Origin: CAZSMK01 sp964608095
GTDB taxonomy: Bacteria > Sumerlaeota > Sumerlaeia > MWCT01 > JAGHBZ01
Length of the DNA: 56,343 nucleotides
Assembly: GCA_964608095.1 (NCBI GenBank)
Contig: CAZSMK010000121.1
Coordinates: forward strand, 1-56,343
Direction of reading: 5' to 3'
The notes below the pieces were generated by a model. That model did no database searches and had not been told where the DNA came from. It worked only from the letters and a program-made list of their open reading frames with translations. The translations under genes and the position numbers were made by a program. Shown here in pieces: positions 7,648 through 17,392 of this stretch. Numbering within the stretch: the first letter of the stretch is position 1; every line of letters starts with the position of its first letter.

Positions 7648-8742
7648 TTATGTGCAAGAAGAGGTGTGGAGAACGTTCTGATAAAGCTCGGCGAGTTTTG
7701 CCGCAACATTTGCCAGCGAGAAGCGCTGGGCAACTTTGTATGCTTCTCGTCCCATATCATACACACGTAGCCGATTGTGAGCAAGGGACTGGAGCGTCTC
7801 CACCCATTGTTCAGGATCGTCTCCCAAAATAATACCCGCCGGCGATTCCCCTATCAACTCCCGATGCGGCGATATGTCGCTCAGAATCAAACCACGACCA
7901 ACCGCACAGGCTTCAAGGAGGACATTTGCAAACCCTTCACGTTCTGATGATGAAACAAAAAGGTCCGCAGTCTCCATCAAGCCGCTCAGATCCTTTGTAA
8001 AATCACGGAACGAGACAAATCCCGATAGTCCTTTTTGTTTAACCATTGACACGATTTGTTCTTTGGTCGGCCCGTCTCCTACCAGTCTTAATCGGACAGG
8101 GACTTCTTTAGCCCGGCATCTGTCTATTACGTCTACAAGAAACCAGATACGCTTTTGCTTTACAAATCTTCCAGCCCCGAGCAGGTCAAGTGGCTTATTC
8201 GGTTGTTGTCCTGTAAATTCCCGCGGAGAATCAGGAACCGGAACCCCATTGTGAATGATTAAGATTTTCGACGCCGGCAAACCAAGAGATATTAGGAAAT
8301 CTCGCACCGTATCCGATACAGCAATAAACGAATCAACTCTCCCGCTAGTATAACGTATTTGTAGTTCCTGCCTACGAGTACTTGCGGGTTTGATACTATG
8401 ATAATTATTGATAATTTTTATCTTCTTCATGCCCAGAAGGGCGACATTAACGGCAATGTTCGCACCGTACATATGAGCATGGACAATATGAAACGCAGCG
8501 CGCTTAACGATGGTACGAAGACGCCAGAGCCCTCGAGGATCAAGTCGCGATGTAAACTCGAGCGAATGTACCGGAAACCCCATCGATTCAACTTCTTCTG
8601 CCAGCTCACCACGGCTCCTCAGACAGCACACCTCGGTTTCTATTCCGTATCCTCTGAGCGCTGTCATCGAACGCAACATCATTCGCTGGACACCGCCGAC
8701 CTGAAGATCATAAATTGCTCTCAAAACACGAATTCGCTCCAC
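7648..8742 (-). CDS. glycosyltransferase family 4
   Basis: A GT-B-fold sugar transferase of 364 residues, cytoplasmic face of the membrane, probably in surface polysaccharide or lipid-linked glycan assembly. The N-terminus has LQVGGVQRMMLRS, typical of GT4 acceptor domains. The nucleotide-sugar site carries SEREGFANVLLEACAVGRGL, with the conserved E-x7-E pattern. I chose GTG at 8742, which has GAGGAG six bases upstream; the open frame runs 41 codons further without a recognisable protein or ribosome-binding site. It converges on the radical SAM gene and is divergent from asnB. Confidence 0.88.
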   Translation of the reverse strand: MERIRVLRAIYDLQVGGVQRMMLRSMTALRGYGIETEVCCLRSRGELAEEVESMGFPVHSLEFTSRLDPRGLWRLRTIVKRAAFHIVHAHMYGANIAVNVALLGMKKIKIINNYHSIKPASTRRQELQIRYTSGRVDSFIAVSDTVRDFLISLGLPASKILIIHNGVPVPDSPREFTGQQPNKPLDLLGAGRFVKQKRIWFLVDVIDRCRAKEVPVRLRLVGDGPTKEQIVSMVKQKGLSGFVSFRDFTKDLSGLMETADLFVSSSEREGFANVLLEACAVGRGLILSDISPHRELIGESPAGIILGDDPEQWVETLQSLAHNRLRVYDMGREAYKVAQRFSLANVAAKLAELYQNVLHTSSCT

Positions 8743-9157
8743 TGACCACTCCTCAGTCAAAATATTTTCAGCGTTCGCAACATACCAAGAATGATTTTTA
8801 TCGTCACCTTTAGCAAGATGATATTCAATGAAATTCAAAAAATTACGATTTATATCATAGATCAAAAAGAACCCATATGCTGTTACCCATTTCTCGTACT
8901 CCCCTCGTCCGCATTAATGTGCGCCACCTTAAAAATACGTTGTCGTTGTCATGGACGTTTTCGAATTTTGTGGTCATAAAGAAACAGTACCCTGTGAAAA
9001 AGCCACTTCCGGCGTGATCTTCTCGTTTTACGAATCGCTCCAGTACACCATTTCTTTGAATAAAAAGCAGGGAATGACCATCAGTTGCTAAAATAATGAT
9101 TGCTTTTGACTATGAGTTTCCATAAATCTCAATAATATTCATTCTTAAGGTAGATGT
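8743..9157. promoter_or_regulatory. divergent intergenic region between GT4 and asnB
   Basis: About 415 bp with no convincing gene. Toward asnB there is TTGACT (9106-9111) and AATAAT (9131-9136) with a long 19-bp spacer, a weak promoter candidate. AAGG just before ATG 9158 would be the ribosome-binding site. I see no terminator or recognisable riboswitch. Confidence 0.35.
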
Positions 9158-11074
9158 ATGTGCGGAATTTGTGGTAAAATATACAGTGATCGAAATAAAA
9201 AGGTCGAAATAGAAGTACTCAAAAAACTTATGTCGCTCCTCCAGCATCGCGGTCCGGATGAAGATGGGATTTATTTAAAGGATAATGCCGGACTCGGACA
9301 TAAGCGTTTAAGCATAATCGACCTCTCACATGGTCGGCAACCTATTTCCAATGAAGATGATTCCCTCATTATCATATATAACGGAGAGATTTACAATTAC
9401 AGGGAAATTAAAGAAGAACTTAGTGCAAAAGGACATACATTCAAGACTAACTCCGATGCCGAGGTCATATTGCACCTCTATGAGGATGTGCAAGAACGTT
9501 GTCTTGACCGCCTCTGGGGGATGTTTGCCTTTGCTATCTGGGACGAACATAACCAGTTGCTGTTCCTTGCGCGCGATCGGATCGGCAAGAAGCCGGTCTA
9601 CTTTGCAGAGTTGCCGGACTCTTTTCTGTTTGCCTCGGAGCTCAAATCGCTTCTTATGGAGCCTTCGCTCGAACGAGGGGTCAGCGAAGAGGCAATCCAC
9701 GATTATCTGACATTCCAGTATGTCCCCTACCCCGACACTATTTTTAAATCCATCAAAAAATTACCACCGGGGCATTATCTTGTGTATAACTGCGGGAAGG
9801 CGGTAATCCGTCAATATTGGGATTTACATTATGAGCCGAAGCGGGAGATAACGTTCGAAAAGGCGAAGGAAGAAACCCTTGCGCTGCTTGAAGATGCGGT
9901 AAAAATCCGTCTTGAAAGCGAAGTGCCGCTTGGCGCGTTTTTGAGCGGTGGCATAGATTCGTCCGCGATAGTCGCGTTTATGCGACGCCATATTTCCGGC
10001 GAGTTGAAAACATTCAGCATTGGCTTCGAAGAGGAAGAGTTCAATGAGCTGCCTTATGCACGCAAGATCGCCGAGATGTTTGAGACGAAACATCATGAAT
10101 TTGTTGTCCGACCCAATGCAATAGAGACGTTGCCGAAATTAGTATGGCATTTCGACGAACCTTATGCCGATTCCTCTGCACTACCGACCTATTACGTCTC
10201 AGAAATGGCACGAAAATATGTGACAGTTGCTCTCAACGGCGATGGTGGCGATGAGAGTTTTTGCGGATATACCCGTTATTGCGGATTCCGTCCATTCCAG
10301 ATGTTCCGCAGAATTCCTGATCCCCTGCGGCGATATCTACTGAAACCTTTTTCCACAACTCTTTTCCAACTCATTCCCGGTAGCGTGTTCCTCGAAAAAT
10401 TACAGTATGTGACCGACGTATCGCTTATGACCGAAGAGGAGCGCTACTGCCAGATGATGATCATATTCCGCGACTATATGAAGCCGTTGATATACGCTGA
10501 GCGAATGATGCCCATGATAAAACAAAAAAAATCGATTCAACGTACTTTGAATTACATGCACAGTACGAATGTCAGAGAAATGATCGACCGGATGACCTAT
10601 TCAGACATAAAAACCTACCTGGTCGACGATCTGTTACCAAAGATGGACCGAATCACCATGGCACATAGTCTTGAGGGGCGCTCGCCGTTTCTGGATCATC
10701 GAATAATGGAATTTGGCGCAAGCCTCCCCTCGCATATCAGGTTCAAGGACAAGACGTTGAAATATCTGCTCAAAGCCGCACTCAGCGATATTCTCCCCCA
10801 TGATATTCTCTGGAGAGAGAAGAAGGGATTCGGTGTCCCCATCGGGCATTGGTTTAAGCAAGACTTGTTCGAGCTTGCGCGTGAGACACTGCTGTCTAAA
10901 AGAGCAGCTGACCGCAACCTTTTCAATATCAAATATATCGAGAAAATTCTTAACGACCATCAGCGAGGGAAGCAGAATCATCATCATCGTATCTGGTCAT
11001 TGCTTAACCTCGAGCTCTGGTTTCAGACCTTCTTTGACCGAAAAGACATTTCTCCAGGACCCATTGTTTTGTAA
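9158..11074 (+). CDS. asnB: asparagine synthase-type glutamine amidotransferase (AsnB family)
   Basis: A 638-residue class II glutamine amidotransferase. Met1 is followed by the catalytic Cys2 (MCGICGKIY). The glutaminase domain covers about residues 1-210 (QHRGPDEDGIYL, then IIYNGEIYNYREIKEEL). The synthetase domain carries the pyrophosphate loop LSGGIDSSAIVAF near residues 261-273. It converts Asp plus Gln to Asn or, in glycan clusters, amidates a sugar or other acid. Three GT4 genes surround it, so a role in modifying a surface glycan is as likely as general Asn synthesis. It runs on the same strand as the two GT4 genes downstream. Confidence 0.9.
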   Translation: MCGICGKIYSDRNKKVEIEVLKKLMSLLQHRGPDEDGIYLKDNAGLGHKRLSIIDLSHGRQPISNEDDSLIIIYNGEIYNYREIKEELSAKGHTFKTNSDAEVILHLYEDVQERCLDRLWGMFAFAIWDEHNQLLFLARDRIGKKPVYFAELPDSFLFASELKSLLMEPSLERGVSEEAIHDYLTFQYVPYPDTIFKSIKKLPPGHYLVYNCGKAVIRQYWDLHYEPKREITFEKAKEETLALLEDAVKIRLESEVPLGAFLSGGIDSSAIVAFMRRHISGELKTFSIGFEEEEFNELPYARKIAEMFETKHHEFVVRPNAIETLPKLVWHFDEPYADSSALPTYYVSEMARKYVTVALNGDGGDESFCGYTRYCGFRPFQMFRRIPDPLRRYLLKPFSTTLFQLIPGSVFLEKLQYVTDVSLMTEEERYCQMMIIFRDYMKPLIYAERMMPMIKQKKSIQRTLNYMHSTNVREMIDRMTYSDIKTYLVDDLLPKMDRITMAHSLEGRSPFLDHRIMEFGASLPSHIRFKDKTLKYLLKAALSDILPHDILWREKKGFGVPIGHWFKQDLFELARETLLSKRAADRNLFNIKYIEKILNDHQRGKQNHHHRIWSLLNLELWFQTFFDRKDISPGPIVL

Positions 11075-11175
11075 AAGTAAAGGCTGGGTCTGTGGAGGAG
11101 AGTCGGATGTGCAACGCAACAGAGGACCGGCGCTGACACGACTGATCTCAGTTGCCAAACTTACAGCGAATATTA

Positions 11176-12342
11176 ATGAAGACACCCGGAGGACATAGAG
11201 CACGTTGCCTTCTGCTCACATCCACATCCATGATAGGAGGTACCGAGCGGATGCTCATGAAATTCCTTTCCCGCTCGGACTCCACGCGTTTTGAATATCA
11301 TATTGTCTCATTATTGGGAGATGGCTCGTTGACAGATTGGTGCAGAAAAGAGGGGCATCGTGCATTCAACATCAGCAGGTCCTCATCATTACTTAACTTG
11401 CCGGTGCAATTCATAAAAGTACTGCATTTTTGCTTACAAGAAAAAATAGACCTTATCCAGACGTTTGGATTGCGTGCCGACACCATAGGAAGAATAGCAG
11501 GACGAATCAGCGGTGTACCTGTCATCATCTCAAGCATAAGAAGCCCTGACCCCTGGCGCAAACCATGGCATACATTTCTTGACGATATAACCTCGGGAAA
11601 CGTCGACCTGTTTATTTCCAACTCAGAAGCTGGTCGGCAAAGCAGAATCGAGCGAGAGAAATTTCCCCCGGAAAAGATTGTCACTATCCACAACGGTGTA
11701 GAGATACCAGAACTCCCGACAGACGAAGAGCGAGCCAGGCATCGTGAACGTTTTGTCGACGAAGCCGACAGGTTTATAGTCGCTGTTCTTGCCAATTTCA
11801 GGTCTATGAAAGGTCACACAGACATACTCGAAGCAGCCCGGGAATTGAGTTCTCTTATACCGCATATTCTTTTTATATTCGCGGGAGAGGGCCCATTAAG
11901 GCAGGATATAGAAGAGGAAGTAGTTCTTGACCCAGTACTTCGTCGTATCATTATTTTCCCGGGCGTTGTTGAAGAACCCTTTAACCTGCTTCATGCAAGC
12001 GACGTTTTTCTTCTTGCCTCGCACTGGGAAGGATGTCCCGCATCCATACTGGAAGCCATGGCGGCAGGTGTACCTGTAGTTGCTACACGCGTAGGAGGAA
12101 TACCCGAACTGGTGGAACATGAGGTTACGGGACTCCTGATACCACCTAAGAAGCCTTTCGCACTCAAGGATGCACTCGTGCGTCTTTACGAAAATCCCTC
12201 GCTTGCCGCGCAAATCTCACACCATGCGCGACGCACCGTTGAAAAGCATTTTTCTCTTGATATAATGACAAAAAAAATTGAGTCACTATTTAGTCAACTG
12301 ATTGAAAGGAAGCGTAAAGATAGCACATCTCGATTCCAATGA
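11176..12342 (+). CDS. glycosyltransferase family 4
   Basis: About 388 residues, GT-B fold. The N-terminal acceptor-domain signature is STSMIGGTERMLMKFL; the donor site carries ASHWEGCPASILEAMAAGVP and VVATRVGGIPELVE. The start is uncertain: ATG 11176 has no good ribosome-binding site and TTG 11152 would add 8 residues. The stop overlaps the next glycosyltransferase by 4 bp (ATGA), so both are made together, downstream of asnB by about 100 bp. Substrate unknown; probably builds a surface glycan from nucleotide-activated sugars. Confidence 0.87.
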   Translation: MKTPGGHRARCLLLTSTSMIGGTERMLMKFLSRSDSTRFEYHIVSLLGDGSLTDWCRKEGHRAFNISRSSSLLNLPVQFIKVLHFCLQEKIDLIQTFGLRADTIGRIAGRISGVPVIISSIRSPDPWRKPWHTFLDDITSGNVDLFISNSEAGRQSRIEREKFPPEKIVTIHNGVEIPELPTDEERARHRERFVDEADRFIVAVLANFRSMKGHTDILEAARELSSLIPHILFIFAGEGPLRQDIEEEVVLDPVLRRIIIFPGVVEEPFNLLHASDVFLLASHWEGCPASILEAMAAGVPVVATRVGGIPELVEHEVTGLLIPPKKPFALKDALVRLYENPSLAAQISHHARRTVEKHFSLDIMTKKIESLFSQLIERKRKDSTSRFQ

Positions 12343-13511
12343 AGACCCGGTCGCAAAACGATAGAATAAAGATCATATACGTAATCGGCAGTTTACAGCT
12401 CGGTGGGGCGGAACGTCAATTGGTCGAGCTGGCGACACGATTGGATCGCACACGCTTCGAGGTGGAAATCTGCTGCATTGCCCAGGGTGGACCACTGGTC
12501 GAGTATGTCGAGGAACACGCTATCAAGGTCCGCATCTTCAATTTTTATCTCCGCCTTGGAAAATACAACCCCCTTTCGTATGTACATCTTGTGAGGGAAT
12601 TCTGGCGGATTTTTCGATACTTCGCGCAAAGCCGCCCCGTTATAATTCACGCCTATCTTTATACCGCGTATGTCGTAGGTGTTATGTGCGGCAGACTCGC
12701 CCGCGTACCCGTGACTATAGCTAGCCGCAGAAGTCTCGGTTATTTCAAAGACAATAATCCGCTCAAACAGCACATTGAAAACATAATCAACATTTTTACA
12801 CATCATGTGTTGGTTAATTCAGAAGCGGTCAAACGAGATGTGTTGAAACGAGAAAAAATAAAGCCGGACAAGATTTCCCTGATTTATAATGGCGTTGATG
12901 TCGAACGGTTTTTACAGGAAAAAGGAGAAAGAGAAGCGGTCAGGCGTGAACTCGGAATCCCCGAGCATTGCCTGAGCGTGGGCGTGGTGGCAAATCTTAT
13001 TCATTACAAAGGTCACAAGGAACTGGTCGAAGCCGCGCGTATTCTCAAACACAGATTCGGCGATGTCCGACTCGTGTTTGTCGGTCGCGATAGCGGTATC
13101 AAGGGCGAACTTGAAGAACTTATTCGCTCTTACACTATAGAAGATATTATTATCTTTACAAGCGATCGTAAGGACATTCCCCGACTCATACAGGGCTTTG
13201 ATATTATGTGTCTCGCCTCCCACGAAGAAGGGTTTTCCAATGTCATTCTTGAATCGATGGCGAGCGGTAAGCCGGTGGTTGCCACTGATGTGGGAGGCAA
13301 TCCGGAAGCGGTTGTTGACGGGGAAACAGGAATTATAGTGTCCCCGCGGGATCCGGAATCCCTTGCTGAAGGGCTTTTAAAACTCTTGAAGGACCCTGAA
13401 CTTCGACAAAGGATGGGACAAAACGGTCTGAAGCGTGTCCGCGAACATTTTTCAATCGAGCAACTTATTGCCAACATGGAGAATTTCTATCTTTCCATTC
13501 TAAAGAAATAA
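12339..13511 (+). CDS. glycosyltransferase family 4
   Basis: A 390-residue GT-B enzyme, paralogous to the preceding gene. It begins with IIYVIGSLQLGGAERQLVEL, has SLIYNGVDVERF at the domain junction, and SHEEGFSNVILESMASGKP plus VVATDVGGNPEAVVDGE at the donor site. Its ATG lies inside the stop of the upstream gene (ATGA at 12339-12342). It ends the asnB-GT4-GT4 run; the next gene starts 257 bp later with its own strong ribosome-binding site. Confidence 0.89.
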   Translation: MKTRSQNDRIKIIYVIGSLQLGGAERQLVELATRLDRTRFEVEICCIAQGGPLVEYVEEHAIKVRIFNFYLRLGKYNPLSYVHLVREFWRIFRYFAQSRPVIIHAYLYTAYVVGVMCGRLARVPVTIASRRSLGYFKDNNPLKQHIENIINIFTHHVLVNSEAVKRDVLKREKIKPDKISLIYNGVDVERFLQEKGEREAVRRELGIPEHCLSVGVVANLIHYKGHKELVEAARILKHRFGDVRLVFVGRDSGIKGELEELIRSYTIEDIIIFTSDRKDIPRLIQGFDIMCLASHEEGFSNVILESMASGKPVVATDVGGNPEAVVDGETGIIVSPRDPESLAEGLLKLLKDPELRQRMGQNGLKRVREHFSIEQLIANMENFYLSILKK

Positions 13512-13768
13512 TTCCCCCTCTTCTTCTCTTCAAAAAATGCTTATCATGTCGTTTTCCTTCAGTGCCTACTGGTAATTCATCAGGGGGAATTCTGAAAAGA
13601 TGGAATGATAGGCTGACAAAAAAGATATATCGCCTATTTTTTATCTTAAACTATTTATTAGATTCATCCGATTAGTAATGTGTACTGATGCCCGCACTAT
13701 TTGTGTGGAAATGTTTTATAGATTTTGGTAGGGCTATATAAAAAATAATTAAATAGAGGAGGTACATT

Positions 13769-14185
13769 ATGTTTAAAAAGAGCATCGCGCTATTGGTGTG
13801 TGTAGGCATGTTATTGAGTTTTGGCTGTGCGTCGATCCAGAAAGGTTCCAGCTGCAATGGTCTTGCCCTGACAGCTGAAGGAAAGACCAATGTGGGTCAT
13901 TACAATGCGTCGAACTGGGGAATTTATCTCCTGAGCATACCGCTACTCACCGGCGATACAGAAAAAGAGTTCAAACTAAGCGAGGAAGGCGTAACCACAA
14001 GTATCGCATTCATGAAGGATACGGTGAACGTTGACCGTGTGGAAGAAATGCTGACCCGGGCTGCCAAAGATGACGGCGCAACCATAGTGGAAGATATGAC
14101 ATCGAGCAGAAAAAGTGTCTGGTTTGCTCCTCTCTTGGTGATTTTCATCAAGTCTGTCCAGATTTCCGCAAATGGTGTTAAATAG
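13769..14185 (+). CDS. small lipoprotein of unknown function
   Basis: 138 residues with a lipoprotein signal: basic MFKKS, a hydrophobic stretch, and lipobox LSFGC with the lipidated Cys20. The mature part contains SSCNGLALTAEGKTNVGHYN and a hydrophobic patch near NWGIYLLSIPLLTG. It has a strong GAGGAGGT ribosome-binding site and is a single-gene unit bounded by the 14220 terminator. The pattern resembles small outer-membrane lipoproteins seen in diderm genomes, but I recognise no named family. Confidence 0.8.
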   Translation: MFKKSIALLVCVGMLLSFGCASIQKGSSCNGLALTAEGKTNVGHYNASNWGIYLLSIPLLTGDTEKEFKLSEEGVTTSIAFMKDTVNVDRVEEMLTRAAKDDGATIVEDMTSSRKSVWFAPLLVIFIKSVQISANGVK

Positions 14186-14219
14186 GGTTTTAATGACAGC
14201 AAATTCAGGCTCTGGTTAC

Positions 14220-14249
14220 AAGGGGTGAATGAAGTTCTATTCACCCCTT
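14220..14249 (+). terminator. intrinsic terminator after the lipoprotein gene
   Basis: A perfect 11-bp stem, AAGGGGTGAAT (14220-14230) with ATTCACCCCTT (14239-14249), encloses an 8-nt loop and runs into a T-rich stretch (TTTATTTATA). It lies 35 bp after the lipoprotein stop. Confidence 0.88.
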
Positions 14250-14364
14250 TATTTATACCCCTTTATTCCCGCAAATAAACCATTTCACTATTGATATATC
14301 CCGGCTAAATTTGATAGCATATCTGGTTTTGTCACAAGTCAGGGTCAAACGCAGGAGATGAAAG

Positions 14365-14643
14365 ATGCCGACTTACGAATATGAATGTGTCAAATGTGGT
14401 AATACGTTTGAATATTTTCAATCGGTGAACGAAGAGCCGAAGACAAAATGCGAGATATGCGGCGGTAGGCTAATTAAGCTGGTCTCGCCGGGGGCTGGAC
14501 TGATTTTTAAAGGACATGGATTCTATATAACTGATTACAAAAAGAGAACTGCGAGCGACTCCACCGTGGATGGCAAAAAAGATGCGGCGGAGACCAAAAC
14601 AAGCCCCTCAAAGGAAACAAAGAAAGACGCGCCTTCAACCTGA
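14365..14643 (+). CDS. FmdB-family zinc-ribbon protein
   Basis: 92 residues. The N-terminal FmdB domain (about residues 1-45) starts MPTYEYECVKCGNTFEYFQS and has a second Cys pair, CEICGG, together forming a single zinc ribbon. GHGFYITDYK follows, then a Lys/Thr-rich disordered tail. Family members are called putative regulatory proteins; the name comes from a gene in a formamidase/acetamidase operon and the biochemical role is unclear. GCAGGAG precedes ATG 14365. It stands alone between the lipoprotein and the convergent GH172 gene. Confidence 0.9.
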   Translation: MPTYEYECVKCGNTFEYFQSVNEEPKTKCEICGGRLIKLVSPGAGLIFKGHGFYITDYKKRTASDSTVDGKKDAAETKTSPSKETKKDAPST

Positions 14644-14738
14644 GGATAAGCGAATACGCTCCCTTCGATATCTTTCAAAGAAGTAGAAGCTCATTAAGAG
14701 AAGGAAACACCCGCGTATCTGATTTCCCGTCATCATGA

Positions 14739-16058
14739 TTACTGGAGATTCTTCTCAATCCGTGAAATATGCTGTAAAAGTCGATCCGCTTTTTGAGCCG
14801 CATCCATCCATTGATTCTGGTGATAAAGACGGTTAATCGTAAACACGGTATCCAGAACATCGGGTTCCATGCGTTGAAAAATATCGAAGTTCTGATTCCG
14901 TTTCCGCGCCTCCTCCTCGACCCGCTGCATTTCTGTGAACACAAAAAGAATACGGCGATAGGCGGATTCCTGATGCGCTTTCAGAAACCTGGGTAGTCTA
15001 CGGGCGCTCTCGGGTAAGGAAGGACATGGTTTTTCGCTCACCCCCTCAAGATAGAAATACGCAACGCTGGAATAGTCGGCATTGCTCACGTTTGCATGAC
15101 CATGTTCAATAGTGACGCGAATAGAGTTTTGAAAAGTTACAGGGTCGAGAATATGATGTCGGTACATCGACCATTTACCGGAATAGGTATGCGCAAGCGG
15201 GTCCTTGTAACTCACACCATGGAAAGGAGTCGAGTGTTGACCGGTGGGAAATCCCCATGCGGCGCAGAAATAGTCTTCAGTCCCTGTCCCATGAAGTGAA
15301 GGAGGCCATGTTTCCCCGTCGATAAAAATCATGTCGTCGCCTTCGCCGAACCAGTATGTGGGAATCGAGAGGTCCCAATTGTCGATGTTGAGCGTACATC
15401 CCGCGTAATGTCCCCTACCCCGGACATCGAGAATTACATAATTACCGTTTCCATCAAGGTTGGGAGTCTCTATAAGTTCGGGTACGCTCAATTGTGTTCC
15501 GTCGCATCCATCAGCGGGACGTTCCTGGCGGTAATGGGCGTGAAAACGTCCCATCTCATCGGGAATAGAATCGTAGAGTTCATAGTCCACATAACTATAA
15601 AAACTCAAGCATTTCAGCGGGCTTTCGTTGGTAATCGTAATACGTGCCCCGGATGAGAAAGGCATGGGAAAGAAGCAATTCAACGCTCCCTGGTTGGGAT
15701 GTTCCTCAAGGTTGGTCACGATGTCGAGCATAAGACTTGTGTAGTTGGCGATAACGCCATGCCCGACGCCGAAAAAATCGCCAAGAGGGACCTCGAGAGA
15801 CGGGTTCTCAACGCCGTCCCAGTAACACCGCAGTACAAGCCTTGTAGGCCAGTAATAATCAAGGTGGGATACAGTAAACCAGAGATGAGTGATGCAGCCG
15901 GCTCCATCAACTTCAGTAAGGGTGATGGTCTCGCCGGGAGAAATTCGAAAAGCGTCGTTATTCCCGCCGGTACGATCGTAAGAGGAATCGCGTTTTCGTC
16001 GTCCACGTCTCAAACGGGCAATATCAAACGCCGCGGGGAAAAAGTTATCTTTTTCCAT
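14739..16058 (-). CDS. GH172 (former DUF2961) glycoside hydrolase-like protein
   Basis: About 439 residues with the DUF2961 fold signature. GEGDDMIFIDGETWPP and HGTGTEDYFCAAWGFPTGQ contain the glutamates that, by motif position, match the catalytic pair of characterised GH172 enzymes, which act on alpha-D-fructofuranosides or D-arabinofuranosides. ITHLWFTVSHLDYYWP and GDFFGVGHG are also typical of the jelly-roll family. There is no signal peptide, suggesting a cytoplasmic enzyme. I chose ATG 16058 with AGGAG upstream; a TTG at 16067 is less likely. It has no sugar transporter or other hydrolase beside it. Confidence 0.85.
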   Translation of the reverse strand: MEKDNFFPAAFDIARLRRGRRKRDSSYDRTGGNNDAFRISPGETITLTEVDGAGCITHLWFTVSHLDYYWPTRLVLRCYWDGVENPSLEVPLGDFFGVGHGVIANYTSLMLDIVTNLEEHPNQGALNCFFPMPFSSGARITITNESPLKCLSFYSYVDYELYDSIPDEMGRFHAHYRQERPADGCDGTQLSVPELIETPNLDGNGNYVILDVRGRGHYAGCTLNIDNWDLSIPTYWFGEGDDMIFIDGETWPPSLHGTGTEDYFCAAWGFPTGQHSTPFHGVSYKDPLAHTYSGKWSMYRHHILDPVTFQNSIRVTIEHGHANVSNADYSSVAYFYLEGVSEKPCPSLPESARRLPRFLKAHQESAYRRILFVFTEMQRVEEEARKRNQNFDIFQRMEPDVLDTVFTINRLYHQNQWMDAAQKADRLLQHISRIEKNLQ

Positions 16059-16184
16059 GCTCTTCAACTCCTGATTAAGAATGCGTTCATACGACTATAC
16101 AAAGATGGTTCAACATCTCACGCTGAATGACGATAAGTCAAGCCAAGAGACCATTTTCTCCTGGAAAGAAAGGGGAAAATTATC

Positions 16185-16212
16185 TTGCATTAGTTTCCCT
16201 TAGTTTTATAAA
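16185..16212 (+). promoter_or_regulatory. candidate promoter for the lptF/G-ywlE-rpiB-glyA run
   Basis: TTGCAT (16185-16190) and TATAAA (16207-16212) are 16 bp apart in the divergent gap between the GH172 gene and the permease gene. The predicted start site would give a leader of about 55 nt. Confidence 0.4.
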
Positions 16213-16272
16213 TTAGCCTTTTGGTTTAATGGGCAAGATGTAATTGTGTAACTTTTTCAACCTGAGTATTGA

Positions 16273-17376
16273 ATGAAATTACTCGATAGATACATTATAA
16301 ATAATTTTTTTTGGAATCTTCTGGGAGTCCTTTTTATATGTGTCGTGGTTTTCCTTGTATATATGCTTATCGGGAGCTACGAGGATATACTCAGCAACGC
16401 ACCTTCAATGTATTTTGTTATAGTATTCTTTGCAAATAGCCTCCCCTTCATGATGGTCGAGGTCATCCCGTTAGGCATAGCAATCGCCGCATTATTAACG
16501 GTCGGGAATATGGCACGAAGTCGCGAAATTCTCGCGTTGCTCACTACAGGGGTATCGCAGAAACGAATTGTTACTCCTCTTTTCTATGTGAGCATTTTAC
16601 TGGCTATAGGGTTGTTCTTTTTCTCAGAGACGGTTGTTCCCCGATGTGAACAACGAGCACGTTATATCGAGAAAGCATTCATCGAAGGTAAAGGAGAGCA
16701 GATCGTTGCCCGGACAGAAAATATCTTCGTTAAGGGAGAAGGAAACCGGTTCTATCTCATGGAAAATTACGACAGCCTTGAAAAATCCATGAACCAACCC
16801 GTCATCTACGACACCAATCCTGATGGGAGTCATCTCACCTTCAAGATGACGGCAAAAGAGGCGGATTTCGTTGCTCATAGCGAAAAGGGAAGTGTATGGC
16901 GGTTCCGCGATATGGCTAAATGGGAATTCGACGAGGAAGGCAGGGTGATCGATTATGAACGCCATAAAGAACCGGTCGAGATCACCCTTGAAGTGAATCT
17001 CGACAAGTTCCTCTCATACAAGAAAGAGCCGGAAGAGATGAACCTGTGGGAGTTGTATCGATACTTGAGTATTTTAAAGCACCGAGGAGAGAACATTGGC
17101 AGATATGCCACCGACCTTTATATAAAGATTTCGTTTCCCGCGGCTGTTATAATCATCATGCTTATATGTTTCAGTTATGCCAGCAAGATGCAGCTGGGAA
17201 ACCTCGTTATGAACTTTGCGCAAGCGATGCTGCTGGTGGTTGCGTTTTATGCGTTTCTGGCATTTACCCAGGCTATGGGTCACAATTTGATTATTCCCCC
17301 CTTAATAGCCGCCTGGGCTCCTGATATTGTATTTGCATTTATCGGCTTTACTGTTTTTAAATACAACACCATTTAA
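16273..17376 (+). CDS. LptF/LptG (YjgP/YjgQ)-family permease
   Basis: 367 residues, the usual family length. It begins MKLLDRYIINNFFWNLLGVL, typical of LPS-export permeases. Three N-terminal membrane segments (to about residue 125) are followed by a soluble beta-jellyroll-type periplasmic domain (about 130-265) and three C-terminal membrane segments. LptF and LptG form the inner-membrane part of the LPS transporter with LptB. Which of the two this is cannot be told, and no partner or lptB is present in the window. It implies an LPS-bearing outer membrane. The next gene starts 16 bp after its stop. Confidence 0.88.
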   Translation: MKLLDRYIINNFFWNLLGVLFICVVVFLVYMLIGSYEDILSNAPSMYFVIVFFANSLPFMMVEVIPLGIAIAALLTVGNMARSREILALLTTGVSQKRIVTPLFYVSILLAIGLFFFSETVVPRCEQRARYIEKAFIEGKGEQIVARTENIFVKGEGNRFYLMENYDSLEKSMNQPVIYDTNPDGSHLTFKMTAKEADFVAHSEKGSVWRFRDMAKWEFDEEGRVIDYERHKEPVEITLEVNLDKFLSYKKEPEEMNLWELYRYLSILKHRGENIGRYATDLYIKISFPAAVIIIMLICFSYASKMQLGNLVMNFAQAMLLVVAFYAFLAFTQAMGHNLIIPPLIAAWAPDIVFAFIGFTVFKYNTI

Positions 17377-17392
17377 CATATTGGAGAAAATC

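Noticed and set aside
8743..8865. Longer N-terminus of the minus-strand GT4
   Set aside because: The extra 41 codons do not match the family, while GTG 8742 has a good ribosome-binding site.
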